From NCBI GenBank assembly GCA_002433485.1, contig DJIF01000126.1, positions 20,490 to 66,106 of the forward strand: DNA of 45,617 nt. Reading direction: 5' to 3'. The notes below the pieces were generated by a model. The model was not told where the DNA came from. It saw only the letters and a list, made by a program, of their open reading frames with translations, and ran no database searches. Position 1 is the first letter of the stretch, and each line of letters begins with the position of its first letter. This DNA is from Deltaproteobacteria bacterium UBA6601. Its GTDB lineage: Bacteria; Myxococcota_A; UBA796; UBA9615. The position numbers were made by a program, and so were the translations under genes. Positions 1-10,500 of this stretch are shown here, piece by piece.

Positions 1-48
1 ATGACGACGACAGCGCGCTCGGCGATGACGACGACAGCGCGCTCGGCC
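1..48 (+). repeat. Tandem 24-bp repeat encoding DDDDSALG
   Basis: Bases 1-24 and 25-48 differ only at the last position. In frame they encode two copies of an eight-residue acidic unit. The array touches the window edge, so more copies may lie upstream. Confidence 0.85.
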
Positions 49-701
49 CCTGCGCCGCATATATCGGTCAGGCAAGCAGTGCCGAGATCCAGGCGACTCC
101 GCGCTTAGAGACCAACCTCGAGAGTCTGGCGATCGCAATGACCGGTGCCCTTACCGCGCCCCAGGCCGTGTATGACCGGCTGCTGGTCGACATTCCAGCG
201 ATCCACCAGCAAATGTCGACAATTGCACCGAACAGCGGGACCATCAACCACCTCCCAGTAGATGACATGACCAGCCTTATGGTTGGCTTTGATGCCACCC
301 ACCTGGCCGAAGTACAGGCGGGCACCTACAGCCACTGGGACTGCCCCAACAGTTGGTATGAGCTGCAGTCCACCAGCTCCTTAGGCAGCGCAATACAGCT
401 CAACTTTGAAGGCATCTACAACATGCCCTTACTGGCCACCGAGTACGCCACTCTTCCCGGCGTCCAATATGCAGAACGAAACTGGATGGCCGGCGGTGGA
501 AGCACCATCTGCGGCACCATCGACGGCAATACCTGGCACATCGTCATGGTGCACGGTTACGGAGACTGCCCTTCGGGCTGTATCAACCGCGACTACTACT
601 ACTTCACTACCATCCCAGGCGGCGCTCCTGTCTACGTCGACTCCTGGGCCAACAGCTCAAGTAACCAGGCCCCAAGCTGGCAACAAAACTACGGCTGCTG
701 A
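3..701 (+). CDS. Secreted protein of unknown function, 5' end outside window
   Basis: The reading frame is open from the first bases of the window to a TGA at 699-701, so this is the C-terminal 232 residues of a longer protein. An ATG at 138 exists, but the frame runs through it, so it is not the natural start. The visible part begins with two copies of an acidic DDDDSALG linker, typical of surface or secreted proteins of myxobacteria and relatives. A globular domain of about 190 residues follows, with Cys-containing segments (WDCPNSW, GDCPSGC) and an aromatic strand NRDYYYF. I recognise the style of an uncharacterised myxobacterial secreted family but no named domain or catalytic motif. It converges with the porin gene downstream, 37 bases away. 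Confidence 0.7.
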   Translation, partial: DDDSALGDDDDSALGPCAAYIGQASSAEIQATPRLETNLESLAIAMTGALTAPQAVYDRLLVDIPAIHQQMSTIAPNSGTINHLPVDDMTSLMVGFDATHLAEVQAGTYSHWDCPNSWYELQSTSSLGSAIQLNFEGIYNMPLLATEYATLPGVQYAERNWMAGGGSTICGTIDGNTWHIVMVHGYGDCPSGCINRDYYYFTTIPGGAPVYVDSWANSSSNQAPSWQQNYGC

Positions 702-738
702 GGAGCAGAGTTCGGTATAAAAGCGCGCAGGCTTATCT

Positions 739-2436
739 TTATCTGGCCGCTCGCAGACGGCGAGCCGCAATCTCACCGAAGTGAACCCCGACGTTAAGAC
801 CGAGCAGATCGGCCGAGCCGCCAAATTCACCAGCATCCACCGGATTGGCAGGAACGCCCTGCAAGGTGAGGGTTCGGCCAAGGCTGTCCTCCAGTGAAGC
901 AGTACGAGTTTCATAGAAGATATGCGCATAGCTCAAACGCAGGTCGACGACGGAGGAGCGACCCTGACCCGCACCAAAGCTGAGGGACACTCCGGCGCTG
1001 GCCATGTGCTTATTGCTGTCGAGCATAGTCAGGCTCTGAGTCGCAACCGGAATGGCCGGAGTCTCGAACAGATAGCCAAAACGAATTCCAACCACGGGAA
1101 GCGGCCTTACCTCGCCACCGAAGCGAACACTGAACGCATTATCGAAAGCGGCAGGAATGGTAACTGTCCCATCCCCCTCAGCGCCCCGATAAATGGCCAA
1201 TGTGGCGCAATCTAGACCCCGCACCTCAAGCACAGCGCAGATACCCCGGCCATCCAGGTGCTGATCGAGGGCCACTGGATCGAGTTGATCCTCCGGAGCG
1301 TCGTAATAGAGAGGCATGTCCACAGCGCTCGCGACGACATCACCGGCGCCCCTCCATAGCTCGATCTGAGCCCCAACTTCAAAGTTGAACACCCCGGCCA
1401 CCGGCTCAAAACCCACGCCAAAGCGGAGCTGACCCGGCAGGCCAGTGTTCACCTCAACTTCAGGATCGTGCCCGCTGACATGAATAGGTTCTGGGCCCGA
1501 AATGCTACCAGCCGGGCCGGCGAAGTATTGCTCACCCAACACACCATCCAGACGGGCGGAGCCCCTACCATCAAAACGATAGGGGGGGGAAAAGGCCACT
1601 CCAACCCGGAGCCAGGAGGTAGGCATCAGCAGGGCACCAACATTGAAGTGGGGGCGAACCCGAGTCGCGGTAAAGCCTGCGGTGATGTCCCATTGCGGAT
1701 CTTCGACGTTGTAGGCATCCCCCCCGGCGAGAAAGTCGGCCGAGGCAGTAAAGCTCTGGCTGAAGCGTAGAACCAGCACCTGGAAGCTGGCTCCTACCGC
1801 CAGAAATGGCAGCGGCTTCCACGACGCTGAGAGACTGAAGTTGCCCTGAATCAGCTCCTGCTCGATGAGCCGATACCGGCCGGGGCCGGTAGCAGAGAAG
1901 CGCTGAGTAGGCGCCAGAGGCGCATACAAACCCAAGGCCAGGGTCAAGTCAGGATCCTTAAAGCCATAGGCAAAGCCAAGCTCGGGGATGGGTCGGAAGT
2001 TGGGCTGATTCTCGATGTTGGGAAAAGGCTCACTCAAGGAGCCTTCAATGGGCCTCCCCTCAGCGTCTAGGTTGTAAATTCCGCCACTGTCTTCACCCCC
2101 GTCGCCGCCGGGCCGTTGCTGCCAACGCTGATGGCGCAGCAACAACAAGCCGCCCTCAAAGTGAAAACCGTCGAGCTGGTGCAAGCCAGCTGGGTTGTAA
2201 TAAAGGCCGCTGACCAGATCATCAGCACGGGTCACCATCGCCCCACCTCGTCCCAATCCTACAATTCCCGTATCGGGCGTAAACAGCCCGGCAGCCTGCA
2301 CTGGAGCTGCGCCAGGCAGCAACAGAGCAGCGACCCAGAACAGGCCCAAACAGCGCGCAGAAAACGACGGACCTAGAGTTCGAGAAAAGCCATCACGGCC
2401 AGAGCGAAAGAAAGGCGACCGCAGAAGTTGAGACAT
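739..2436 (-). CDS. FadL/OmpP1-family outer-membrane transport protein
   Basis: This is a 565-residue protein of the OMPP1/FadL/TodX family, beta-barrel channels that carry hydrophobic substrates such as long-chain fatty acids across the outer membrane. The N-terminus has a basic leader and a hydrophobic core (LFWVAALLLPG) with likely cleavage after PVQA. The mature start has the family hallmarks: a glycine-rich hatch segment (GIVGLGRGG) and the signature YYNPAGL near residue 83. The rest alternates amphipathic strands ending in a strand-like LNVGVHFGE. At 565 residues it is longer than E. coli FadL (about 450), with insertions in presumed loops, some containing Cys. Substrate is unknown. It diverges from the repeat protein at 2550, with 113 bases between them. 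Confidence 0.85.
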   Translation of the reverse strand: MSQLLRSPFFRSGRDGFSRTLGPSFSARCLGLFWVAALLLPGAAPVQAAGLFTPDTGIVGLGRGGAMVTRADDLVSGLYYNPAGLHQLDGFHFEGGLLLLRHQRWQQRPGGDGGEDSGGIYNLDAEGRPIEGSLSEPFPNIENQPNFRPIPELGFAYGFKDPDLTLALGLYAPLAPTQRFSATGPGRYRLIEQELIQGNFSLSASWKPLPFLAVGASFQVLVLRFSQSFTASADFLAGGDAYNVEDPQWDITAGFTATRVRPHFNVGALLMPTSWLRVGVAFSPPYRFDGRGSARLDGVLGEQYFAGPAGSISGPEPIHVSGHDPEVEVNTGLPGQLRFGVGFEPVAGVFNFEVGAQIELWRGAGDVVASAVDMPLYYDAPEDQLDPVALDQHLDGRGICAVLEVRGLDCATLAIYRGAEGDGTVTIPAAFDNAFSVRFGGEVRPLPVVGIRFGYLFETPAIPVATQSLTMLDSNKHMASAGVSLSFGAGQGRSSVVDLRLSYAHIFYETRTASLEDSLGRTLTLQGVPANPVDAGEFGGSADLLGLNVGVHFGEIAARRLRAAR

Positions 2437-2549
2437 CTGCCGATTCTAGACCATCTACCGGCCAGCCCTTTGGGGACCTTCGAGCCCATCACGATCCGAG
2501 AGCAGCCGCTGCAGAATCAACGTAGACTCCTGCGCTCTGGAGGTACGCG

Positions 2550-5500
2550 ATGAGCAGCTACAGCGCCAACATCTACCCACCGACTGTGCTGGCTCTCACC
2601 GCGCTGCTACTGGCTACCCAGGCAGCCGCCAGCGAGACCACCGGAATTGAAACGCTGGTCGAACAGCAGAACAGCGAGGCAGCAGAGCCGAGCCCGCCAG
2701 CGACGCTAGAGCCAGAATCCCGCGGCGAAACCACGGCACAAGCCACAACAATGCAGCCTCTGCCTAGCTTTCTCAGCAGAGAGCAGCGTAATGAGCTGCT
2801 GTCCGCCCTGCGGAGAACCGGGATCTCAGAACAGGACCTGGGCTTCAGCCGCGACTATGTCAACTACGGCAACCCTGAAGCCCCCGATCGATGGCGACTT
2901 CCAGCAGCCCGCCAGGCCCTCAGCCAGCCGCTGCAACTACCGCAGCTGGCCTCGAGCCTATCGTTTGCTCTGTCCCAGGATCTCGACCCGGAGCGACGAC
3001 TGTCTCTAACAGGCTTTAGCCAGGTGGTCCGGGAGCAGCTGGGACCCGCCAGCCTAGAAGAGCGCGAGTCTTCGTCGCACTGCACCCGAGCAAGTAACTC
3101 AGCGGCAGGCCTAATTGACCAGAGCCTGGCCCATGAAGCCAACCAGGACCGGAAATGGTCCCGCCGCGAAGCCCGCGAGCTGCGCGAAAAACTCGACGAG
3201 CGCCTGGATACTCAGCTGGGCGCACTGCTCAACCAAGCTCGGCTGCAAGGCTGCAGAGTCGCCGCAGCCCTATCGACTCTAGAGCCTGACCGGCGAAAAG
3301 CCCTGGTCGCGGTGATAGAGGACAGCCTATCGGGAGATCCTGCGACCCCCCCCAGCGAAGACGAAGAACTGCACCGATTCGAGCTGCTGACCCAATCCTG
3401 GGATGCCATCGATCAGAGCGCTCTTCTATCAGCTGGGACCGCATGGAGTGAGGCTGTAGCTGCTGCCACCATCAACTTCAGCAGCCTACCTTCGAGAGCC
3501 TGGCCACAGACACCGATCCTGCTGCCAACGGATCTCGGCGAAGTATGGATCGGTTCTCCTGACAGCAACTCGGGGAGCGGTGACCCGGTACTTCTGGTTG
3601 ATCCCGGCGGCGACGACCACTGGCGCATCGCCAGCTCCCGCTCCAGTCTCCCCGAAATGGGCCTGGCCCCGGTCCGAGCTTGGATTGACCTGGGCGGAAA
3701 CGACCACTGGCAGGGCGGAGCCGGAGGCCCCGGCGGGGCGCTTTTGTCCATCGCAGCAGGCGTGGACCTCGCCGGCGACGACAGCTACCGCAGCGAGCTA
3801 CTTAGCCTGGCCGGCGCTTCCTTCGGCCACGCCACATGGCTCGATCTTGAGGGCGACGACAGCTACCTAAGCAGCATCGGCAGTCAAGGCTTTGCCAGCT
3901 TTGGCGCCGCTCTGCTCCGCGACACAGGCGCTGGCGCGGACCTCTACCAGGCAGGCTTCCTCAGTCAGGCTGCCTCCCACGGCCAAGGGATTGCCATTCT
4001 GCACGACGCCGGAGGACCGGACCGCTACCTGCTGGGAGGCTTGTTCGAAGACAATCCGGCCCGGCTACCCGGCCACTACAGCTCCTGTGGACAGGGCTTC
4101 TCTATTGGGATGCGACCTTACGCGGGTGGCGGACTGGCCTGGCTCCTTGATGAGTCCGGCCATGACCAATATGTGGCCGGGCTCTGGGCGCAAGGGGCTT
4201 CGTACTGGCACAGCATCGCGGGACTGGTCGACCGCGACGGCAACGACCTCTACTCAGCTACCCAATACGGCCAGGGTTCAGGCATTCACCTGAGCAGTGC
4301 CGGGCTGTTCGACGGCGGCGGCGACGACCGCTACCTGCTTGCCAACCTCGGTCAGGGCTCCGGACATGACCTCGCTGTAAGCTGGCTGATCGATGAAAGC
4401 GGTAATGACCTCTACAGCGGTATAAACCTGCTGCAAGGGGCTGCGATCACCAACTCAGTCAGCTTCTTTGTGGATGGTGCTGGTGATGACCACTACCTAA
4501 GCTCCAGCTCTAACAGCCGCGGCCAGAGCAGCCCCGCCCGAGGCTTTGGCTCCATCGCTGCATTCCTCGATCTGGGGGGTAAAGACCGCTACCTGCAAGC
4601 CGATGAAGGGACTGGGCAAGAGCCGCTGCTGGTACGCGGAAAGCATGGCATCTTCATGGACGCGCTAACCCCCGCGCCTAGCACAACCCAAGCCAGCGCA
4701 GCGCAGTCTGAAGAGACTGCTGAGAATCCAGCCAGCAAGTGGCAAGAGCAGAACAATGAGGCGTCTGGCCAACCGCTGACGACAGAGACCAGCGCAACAG
4801 GCGAAGGGCAAGCCCTGTCTAAGGGCGCCCGAGAGCTACTGCTGGACAACGTGCTCTACCTGGCGAGCAGCGACGCTACAGCCGCCGCAGTCGCTCGCCT
4901 GGCCGCTGGAGGAGTCCGAGTCCTACGCTTGCTGCTACCGCTAACCTCCGACTCCATGATCCTGCGCTCGTACACCATCGAGCGAGTGATCGAACAGAGC
5001 ATAAAGAACGCGGCACCTGACGAGCTCTTGGAAATCAGCGAGGCTGTCGCCCGCGCAGCCAGCCTTGGTGAGGCCAGAGCAGGAGATGCGCGGGGACGCT
5101 GGCATCTGCGCTGGCTGGGCAAACTCAGTCAAGCCCACCTGCCAGCCAGCGAGGCTGCCATCGCCGCGGCTACTGCACTGCTTCGGCACCCGGCATGGCG
5201 GGTTCGCAAGGCGGCATGGACCCTCATTGCCGAGATCGCCAAGCTCGATGGACTTGAACTGAGCGAAGAGGACCAGCAGCAGTGGGGGGTAAAAGCCTCA
5301 CTGATGCTACAGGACGACCCCATTGTAGAAGTTCGAGCGGCTGCAGCTCGCGCCCTGGCGGCCCTGGGTTCAGCCGGCCATGCACCAGGCCTGGTGAGCG
5401 CCCTTTCCGCACCGTCCTTTGACCTTCGTGACTCTGCCGAACAGGCGCTGTCCGCCATCATTAAGCGCAGTGACGGGATCGCGGTGGCACGAGCGCTGTT

Positions 5501-5783
5501 TCCGTTGGCCAGCAACTCCACCAGCGAAGAAGCCACGCCGCTGGAAGCCCGCAATGCCGCCCTGCGCCTACTGGGTAAGACCCAACACAGAGATGCCTGG
5601 CAGCTGCTCGAGGGAGCCTTGGCCGCAGCTCAACCAAGCAGCCGCGAAGCAGCCCTGCAAGGAGCCCTCGCGCTCCGCGCCAGAGGGCTGCGGGCCGCAC
5701 TTGAGACACGAAGCCAGCTTGAGACCGATAGCCAACTGCGAAAAAAACTCCAAGCCGCCCTCCAGCAAGCCTGGCTGCGCTAG
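2550..5783 (+). CDS. Secreted D-x-G-x-D-x-Y repeat and HEAT-repeat protein
   Basis: This is a 1077-residue exported protein. The start is supported by GGAGG nine bases upstream of the ATG and by a signal peptide (hydrophobic core LALTALLLATQAAAS). Residues 30-340 are helical and charged. From about 345 to 700 there are roughly 12 copies of a unit built around D-x-x-G-x-D-x-Y (LVDRDGNDLY, LFDGGGDDRY, FFVDGAGDDHY), spaced 27 residues apart where regular and often separated by GQGSG. An Asp/Gly solenoid such as a beta-helix, possibly Ca-binding, is plausible, but the units are not canonical RTX nonapeptides. After a low-complexity linker, residues 780-1077 contain Ala/Leu-rich HEAT-like helical pairs (for example VRAAAARALAALGS). 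I know no function. The bases between it and manC (5784-6017) hold no gene that I can support. Confidence 0.75.
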   Translation: MSSYSANIYPPTVLALTALLLATQAAASETTGIETLVEQQNSEAAEPSPPATLEPESRGETTAQATTMQPLPSFLSREQRNELLSALRRTGISEQDLGFSRDYVNYGNPEAPDRWRLPAARQALSQPLQLPQLASSLSFALSQDLDPERRLSLTGFSQVVREQLGPASLEERESSSHCTRASNSAAGLIDQSLAHEANQDRKWSRREARELREKLDERLDTQLGALLNQARLQGCRVAAALSTLEPDRRKALVAVIEDSLSGDPATPPSEDEELHRFELLTQSWDAIDQSALLSAGTAWSEAVAAATINFSSLPSRAWPQTPILLPTDLGEVWIGSPDSNSGSGDPVLLVDPGGDDHWRIASSRSSLPEMGLAPVRAWIDLGGNDHWQGGAGGPGGALLSIAAGVDLAGDDSYRSELLSLAGASFGHATWLDLEGDDSYLSSIGSQGFASFGAALLRDTGAGADLYQAGFLSQAASHGQGIAILHDAGGPDRYLLGGLFEDNPARLPGHYSSCGQGFSIGMRPYAGGGLAWLLDESGHDQYVAGLWAQGASYWHSIAGLVDRDGNDLYSATQYGQGSGIHLSSAGLFDGGGDDRYLLANLGQGSGHDLAVSWLIDESGNDLYSGINLLQGAAITNSVSFFVDGAGDDHYLSSSSNSRGQSSPARGFGSIAAFLDLGGKDRYLQADEGTGQEPLLVRGKHGIFMDALTPAPSTTQASAAQSEETAENPASKWQEQNNEASGQPLTTETSATGEGQALSKGARELLLDNVLYLASSDATAAAVARLAAGGVRVLRLLLPLTSDSMILRSYTIERVIEQSIKNAAPDELLEISEAVARAASLGEARAGDARGRWHLRWLGKLSQAHLPASEAAIAAATALLRHPAWRVRKAAWTLIAEIAKLDGLELSEEDQQQWGVKASLMLQDDPIVEVRAAAARALAALGSAGHAPGLVSALSAPSFDLRDSAEQALSAIIKRSDGIAVARALFPLASNSTSEEATPLEARNAALRLLGKTQHRDAWQLLEGALAAAQPSSREAALQGALALRARGLRAALETRSQLETDSQLRKKLQAALQQAWLR

Positions 5784-6017
5784 CGCGAAGAGCAGATCCT
5801 CAAGACCTGCAGGGACTCAGCTCAAAGGAGCCTATATAGCGGTCAACTCAGACCCAGGGAGCGCAGGCAGAGTAGGTAGTCGACCCACAACTCAGCACAG
5901 CGCTTCGCAACGACCGAAAAACACTCAACCGGCACCTAATGGGAACACGCATAGGCCTGCTCAAGTTACCCCAACATAAGTGCCTGAAGCAGGACCGCCC
6001 AACCCAGCAAGCCTCGC

Positions 6018-7451
6018 TCAGCTCCGACCATAACGGTCCTCAAAGCGGACAATGTCGTCCTCACCCAGGTAGGGCCCACACTGGACCTCGATGATGACCA
6101 GGACCTGCTGACCGGGGTTGTGCAGGCGATGACGGGCTCCCTGTGGAATGTGGGCACTCTGACCCGGGCCCAGCAGCTCGACCTGCTCATTGACGGTTAC
6201 CTCCGCACTGCCTTCGACCACCACCCAGTGTTCCTGGCGCTGATGATGCATCTGCAGCGACAAGCTCTGGCCTGGATCCACGCAGATGCGCTTGATCTTG
6301 TAGCCGCTCTCATCCTCCCCAGCGGCCAGGGCCTCAAAGCTGCCCCAGGGTCGACGATGACGGCGATGATGGACCAGCTCTTCGCGACCTTCCTGGCGGA
6401 GAGAGGCCACCAACGCCGGCATTCCCGAAAGACCATCTCGGCGCGTCACCAACACTGCATCGGTAGTCTCCACAACCACCAGATCATCGACCCCGACCGC
6501 GGCCACCAGGCGATGCTCAGAACGCAGATAGGAGCGCTGCACATCAACCGCGTGTACGTCACCATGAAGTACATTGCCAGCCGAGTTCGCTTCGCTTAGT
6601 TCCTCCAGGGCCCGCCAACCACCGACATCGCTCCAGCCCACCGCCATCGGCACCACCGCAGCATCTGCTGTGTGCTCCATCACCGCATAATCAACCGAAT
6701 TGCTGGGACTGGCGCCGAAGCGCTGCTCCTCGAGCCATAGAAAGTCGCGCTCCCTGCGACCCTGGGCGTGGGCAGCCTCAACAGCGGTCACCATATCGGG
6801 CGCATGGGTGCGAAGTTCCTGGAGATAGCGCGAGCAACGGAACAGAAACATGCCGCTGTTCCAGTGGTAGCCACCCGCATCGAGATAGCCTTGAGCAGTC
6901 CTCGCATCTGGCTTCTCTACAAAGCGCTGCACCACATAAGCGCCAGGCAGAGAATCAATCTGCGCTCCGGCCCGAATGTAGCCATAGCCGGTCTCAGCCC
7001 GCCTGGGAACAATGCCAAAGGTCACCAGGTGACCGCGTTGCGCAGCTTTTTGGGCGAGCTGGGCGGCCTTATGAAAGCCCTCCAGGTCAGCAATGACATG
7101 ATCCGCTGGCATCACCAGCAACACCGGATCTTCAGTGCCCTCGGCCCTGGCGAGCGCCTCCAGGGCCGCAGCAGCCACCGCCGGTGCGGTATTTCGACCC
7201 TCTGACTCCAACAGGATCGATGCCCCATCGACCCCACTGGCCTGCAACTGAGCAGCAACCAGAAACCGATGCTGCTGATTACAGACGACCACCGGACTAC
7301 AGTGGCCGTTCAGACCTGCAAAACGAGCCAGGGTCTCCTCAAACAGGGACCGCCCGGAATTCAGGGCGAGAAATTGCTTCGGCAGCGCACTACGGGACAG
7401 AGGCCAGAGCCGTGTTCCAGCACCGCCAGAAAGAATGACCGGAACGATCAT
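6018..7451 (-). CDS. manC: Mannose-1-phosphate guanylyltransferase / mannose-6-phosphate isomerase
   Basis: This bifunctional type II enzyme makes GDP-mannose from mannose-1-phosphate and GTP and usually also interconverts fructose-6-P and mannose-6-P, feeding capsule, LPS or other glycans. At 477 residues it matches the usual length of ManC/CpsB. The N-terminal nucleotidyltransferase has the pyrophosphorylase signature GGAGTRLWPLSR (residues 9-20) and, further on, FVEKPD. The C-terminal cupin domain starts near RPWGSFEAL and contains MHHQRQEHWVVVEG and IPQGARHRLHNPG, carrying the metal-binding His and Glu of the isomerase. The start is an ATG immediately before the Rossmann strand. It diverges from metH across about 90 bases, which should hold both promoters. 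In this window the other sugar genes are the epimerase and the glycosyltransferases. Confidence 0.93.
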   Translation of the reverse strand: MIVPVILSGGAGTRLWPLSRSALPKQFLALNSGRSLFEETLARFAGLNGHCSPVVVCNQQHRFLVAAQLQASGVDGASILLESEGRNTAPAVAAAALEALARAEGTEDPVLLVMPADHVIADLEGFHKAAQLAQKAAQRGHLVTFGIVPRRAETGYGYIRAGAQIDSLPGAYVVQRFVEKPDARTAQGYLDAGGYHWNSGMFLFRCSRYLQELRTHAPDMVTAVEAAHAQGRRERDFLWLEEQRFGASPSNSVDYAVMEHTADAAVVPMAVGWSDVGGWRALEELSEANSAGNVLHGDVHAVDVQRSYLRSEHRLVAAVGVDDLVVVETTDAVLVTRRDGLSGMPALVASLRQEGREELVHHRRHRRPWGSFEALAAGEDESGYKIKRICVDPGQSLSLQMHHQRQEHWVVVEGSAEVTVNEQVELLGPGQSAHIPQGARHRLHNPGQQVLVIIEVQCGPYLGEDDIVRFEDRYGRS

Positions 7452-7544
7452 CGCATCACTTTGGCAGTCACCGCGAAACCAGGCAAGCGAGCTCGGCTCG
7501 ACGCACGCTCAGCAGGGTGCTATCTCATCAAGCAGCAGAGCATC

Positions 7545-10500
7545 ATGAATCAGCGCCTCGACCATCTCACTCAACTTCTGCAACAGCGCGTTCTCTGTCT
7601 GGACGGCGCCACTGGCACCTGGCTGCAGGACCAGAACCTGGGACCACAGGACTTCGGCGGTGAGGCCTTCGACGGCTGCAATGAACATCTGGTGCTGACT
7701 CGCCCCGAACTCGTCCTTGACCTGCACCGCTCCTACCTTCGCAGCGGCGCCGACATCGTCGAAACCAACAGCTTTGGCTCCACCGCAGTAGTGCTCGCTG
7801 AGTATCCGCCCCTGGAGCAACAGGCCTACGCGATCTCCAGGGCAGCAGCTGAACTGGCGCGGCAGGCCTGCGCGGAGTTCGACAGCACGGCCAAACCCCG
7901 CTTCGTGGCAGGCTCTATGGGGCCGACGACCAAGGCACTTTCCGTTACCGGTGGGATCACCTTTAACGAGCTGGTGGAAGCCTTCTACCTGCAAGCCAGC
8001 GGACTCATCGATGGCGGGGCAGACTACCTGCTGCTGGAGACCTGTCAGGACACCCGCAACATCAAAGCCGGACTGCTCGCCATCGATCGCCTGGAGCGAG
8101 AGCGAGATCTGCGCCTCGGAGTGGCAGTCTCAGGGACCATCGAGCCAACCGGTACGATGCTCGCCGGACAGAGCGCCGAATCCCTGGCGATCTCGCTGCA
8201 GCATCGAAATCTGTTGTACCTGGGTCTTAACTGCGCGACGGGTCCGGCCGAAATGACCGAGCCGATTCGGGCGCTGGCAGAGCTAAGCCGGACTCCCATC
8301 GCCTGCGTTCCCAATGCCGGCCTGCCCAATGAAGACGGTAACTACGAAGAAAGTCCGGTTCAGCTTGGAGCAGTGCTAAGCCGCTTTCTCGAGGATGGCT
8401 GGCTCAATCTGCTTGGCGGTTGCTGCGGCACCACACCGGCCCACATCGAAGAGTTGGTCAAGCTGGCTCAAGAGGCTCGGCCCCGCAAGCTTCCTGGGCA
8501 CCAACGACGACTTTACTCAGGGGTCGACTGGGTCGAAGAAAACGAAGACAACCGGCCGCTGCTGGTGGGCGAACGCACCAACGTAATCGGCAGTCGGCGC
8601 TTCAAGCGACTGGTCGCCGAGGAGGACTGGGAGCAGGCCACCGAAATCGGCGTCGCCCAGGTCAAGAAGGGCGCTCATATCGTTGACGTCTGTCTCGCTG
8701 ACCCCGACCGTGATGAGTTGGCCGACACCAACGCCTTCCTCAATCAGCTCAGTCGCCGGATCAAGGCACCCTTGATGATCGACTCCACCGACGCCGAAGT
8801 GGTTGAAGAGGCTCTTCAGTGGTCACAAGGTAAAGCGATCATCAACTCGGTAAATCTGGAAGACGGAGAAGAACGCTTCGCAGAGATCGTACCGCTGGCA
8901 CGCCGCTATGGAGCGGCACTGGTCGTCGGATGCATCGACGAAGATCCTGTGCAGGGAATGGCGGTGACCGCCGAACGTAAGGTGGAGATCGCGCTCCGCT
9001 CGGCCAAGCTGCTGATCGAAAGCTATGGGATGAAGGCCGAGGATCTCATCTTCGACCCACTGGTCTTCCCCTGCGGAACCGGAGACGCTCAATACCTGCG
9101 CTCGGCAGCAGAAACTGTTGAGGGAGTCCGCCGCATCAGCGAAGCCCTGCCGCACAGCAGCACTATCCTGGGCATCTCAAACGTTTCCTTTGGGCTGCCT
9201 GCTGCGGGCCGCGAGGTGCTCAACTCAGTCTTTCTCTATGAATGCAGTCGCGCTGGCCTGGGCATGGCCATCGTCAACACCGAGAAGCTGGAACGCTACG
9301 CATCCATCCCTGCTGAAGAGCGAGCCCTGGCCGAGGAGTTGCTATTCCGCACCAGCGACGAAGCCGTCGCCCGCTTTACCGAACACTTCCGCGACAGCAG
9401 CTCACGCATCGTGGTCGAAACCAGCAGCCTTAGCCTCGATGAGCGACTCTCCCATTACGTGGTTGAGGGCAGCAAGCAGGGTCTTATCGACGACCTCCAG
9501 CAAAAGCTCACCGACACTGCGCCGATGGACATCATCAACGGACCGCTGATGACCGGTATGGAGGAGGTCGGTCGGCTGTTTAATGACCGCCAGCTCATCG
9601 TCGCCGAAGTGCTGCAGTCCGCAGAAGTAATGAAGGCCGCTGTCAGCTTCCTGGAGCCGCTGATGGAGAAGTCCGAGAGCAGCAGCCGGGGCACCGTGCT
9701 GCTTGCCACGGTCAAGGGGGACGTGCACGACATCGGCAAAAATCTGGTCGACATCATCCTCAGCAACAACGGCTACCAGGTTGTCGATCTGGGGATTAAA
9801 GTTCCGCCGCAGGACATCATTCAGGCAGTGCGCGAGCACAAACCCGATATCGTTGGCCTCAGCGGGCTGCTGGTCAAGTCGGCGCAGATGATGGTGACGA
9901 CGGCCATCGCGATGACCGACCTTGGGGTAACGCCCGACCTGCTGGTCGGAGGCGCCGCCCTGTCAGAGACCTTTACGGCCAGGCGCATCAATACAGCATA
10001 TGGCGGCAACGTCCTGTATGCCAGCGACGCAATGGATGGCCTTCGGCTGGTCAACGAGTTGTGCAGCAAAGAACTGCGAAAGCCCTTGCTGGAGAGCTGG
10101 TCCGAGCGCTGCCTTAAGCTCGAAAATGCGGCCAACAAAAAGCGTAAAGCCAGGCCAGTAAGCCCCAGTCGAGAGCGCGCCGCTCAGATCCCTATTGCCG
10201 CTGAGATCCCAAGCCCTGCCAGCTACGAGCGACAGGTCATACAAAAATGCAAGCTCGGTGACATCTGGGCCTGGCTCAACCCCAGAATGCTGTACGGCAA
10301 GCACTTGGGACTGCGTGGTGACTTTGATGCCAAGATTGCCGCCCGTGACCCCCGAGCTCTGCAGCTGCGAGAGGTGATCTGGAGCATCATGGGCGAGGGG
10401 CTCCAGGGGCGGATGAGGGCGAGTGCCGTATGGCAGTGGTTCGAGGCCGATCAGGAAGACGGCACCCTGCACATCTACCGCCACGGTGAATCACTGCCAG

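Noticed and set aside
5784..6017. Possible small gene between the repeat protein and manC
   Set aside because: Only the out-of-frame tail of an overlapping open frame is present; no start with a ribosome site and no conserved motif.
7269..7544. N-terminal extension of metH
   Set aside because: The added residues overlap manC, resemble no MetH, and the ATG at 7545 fits the family start.
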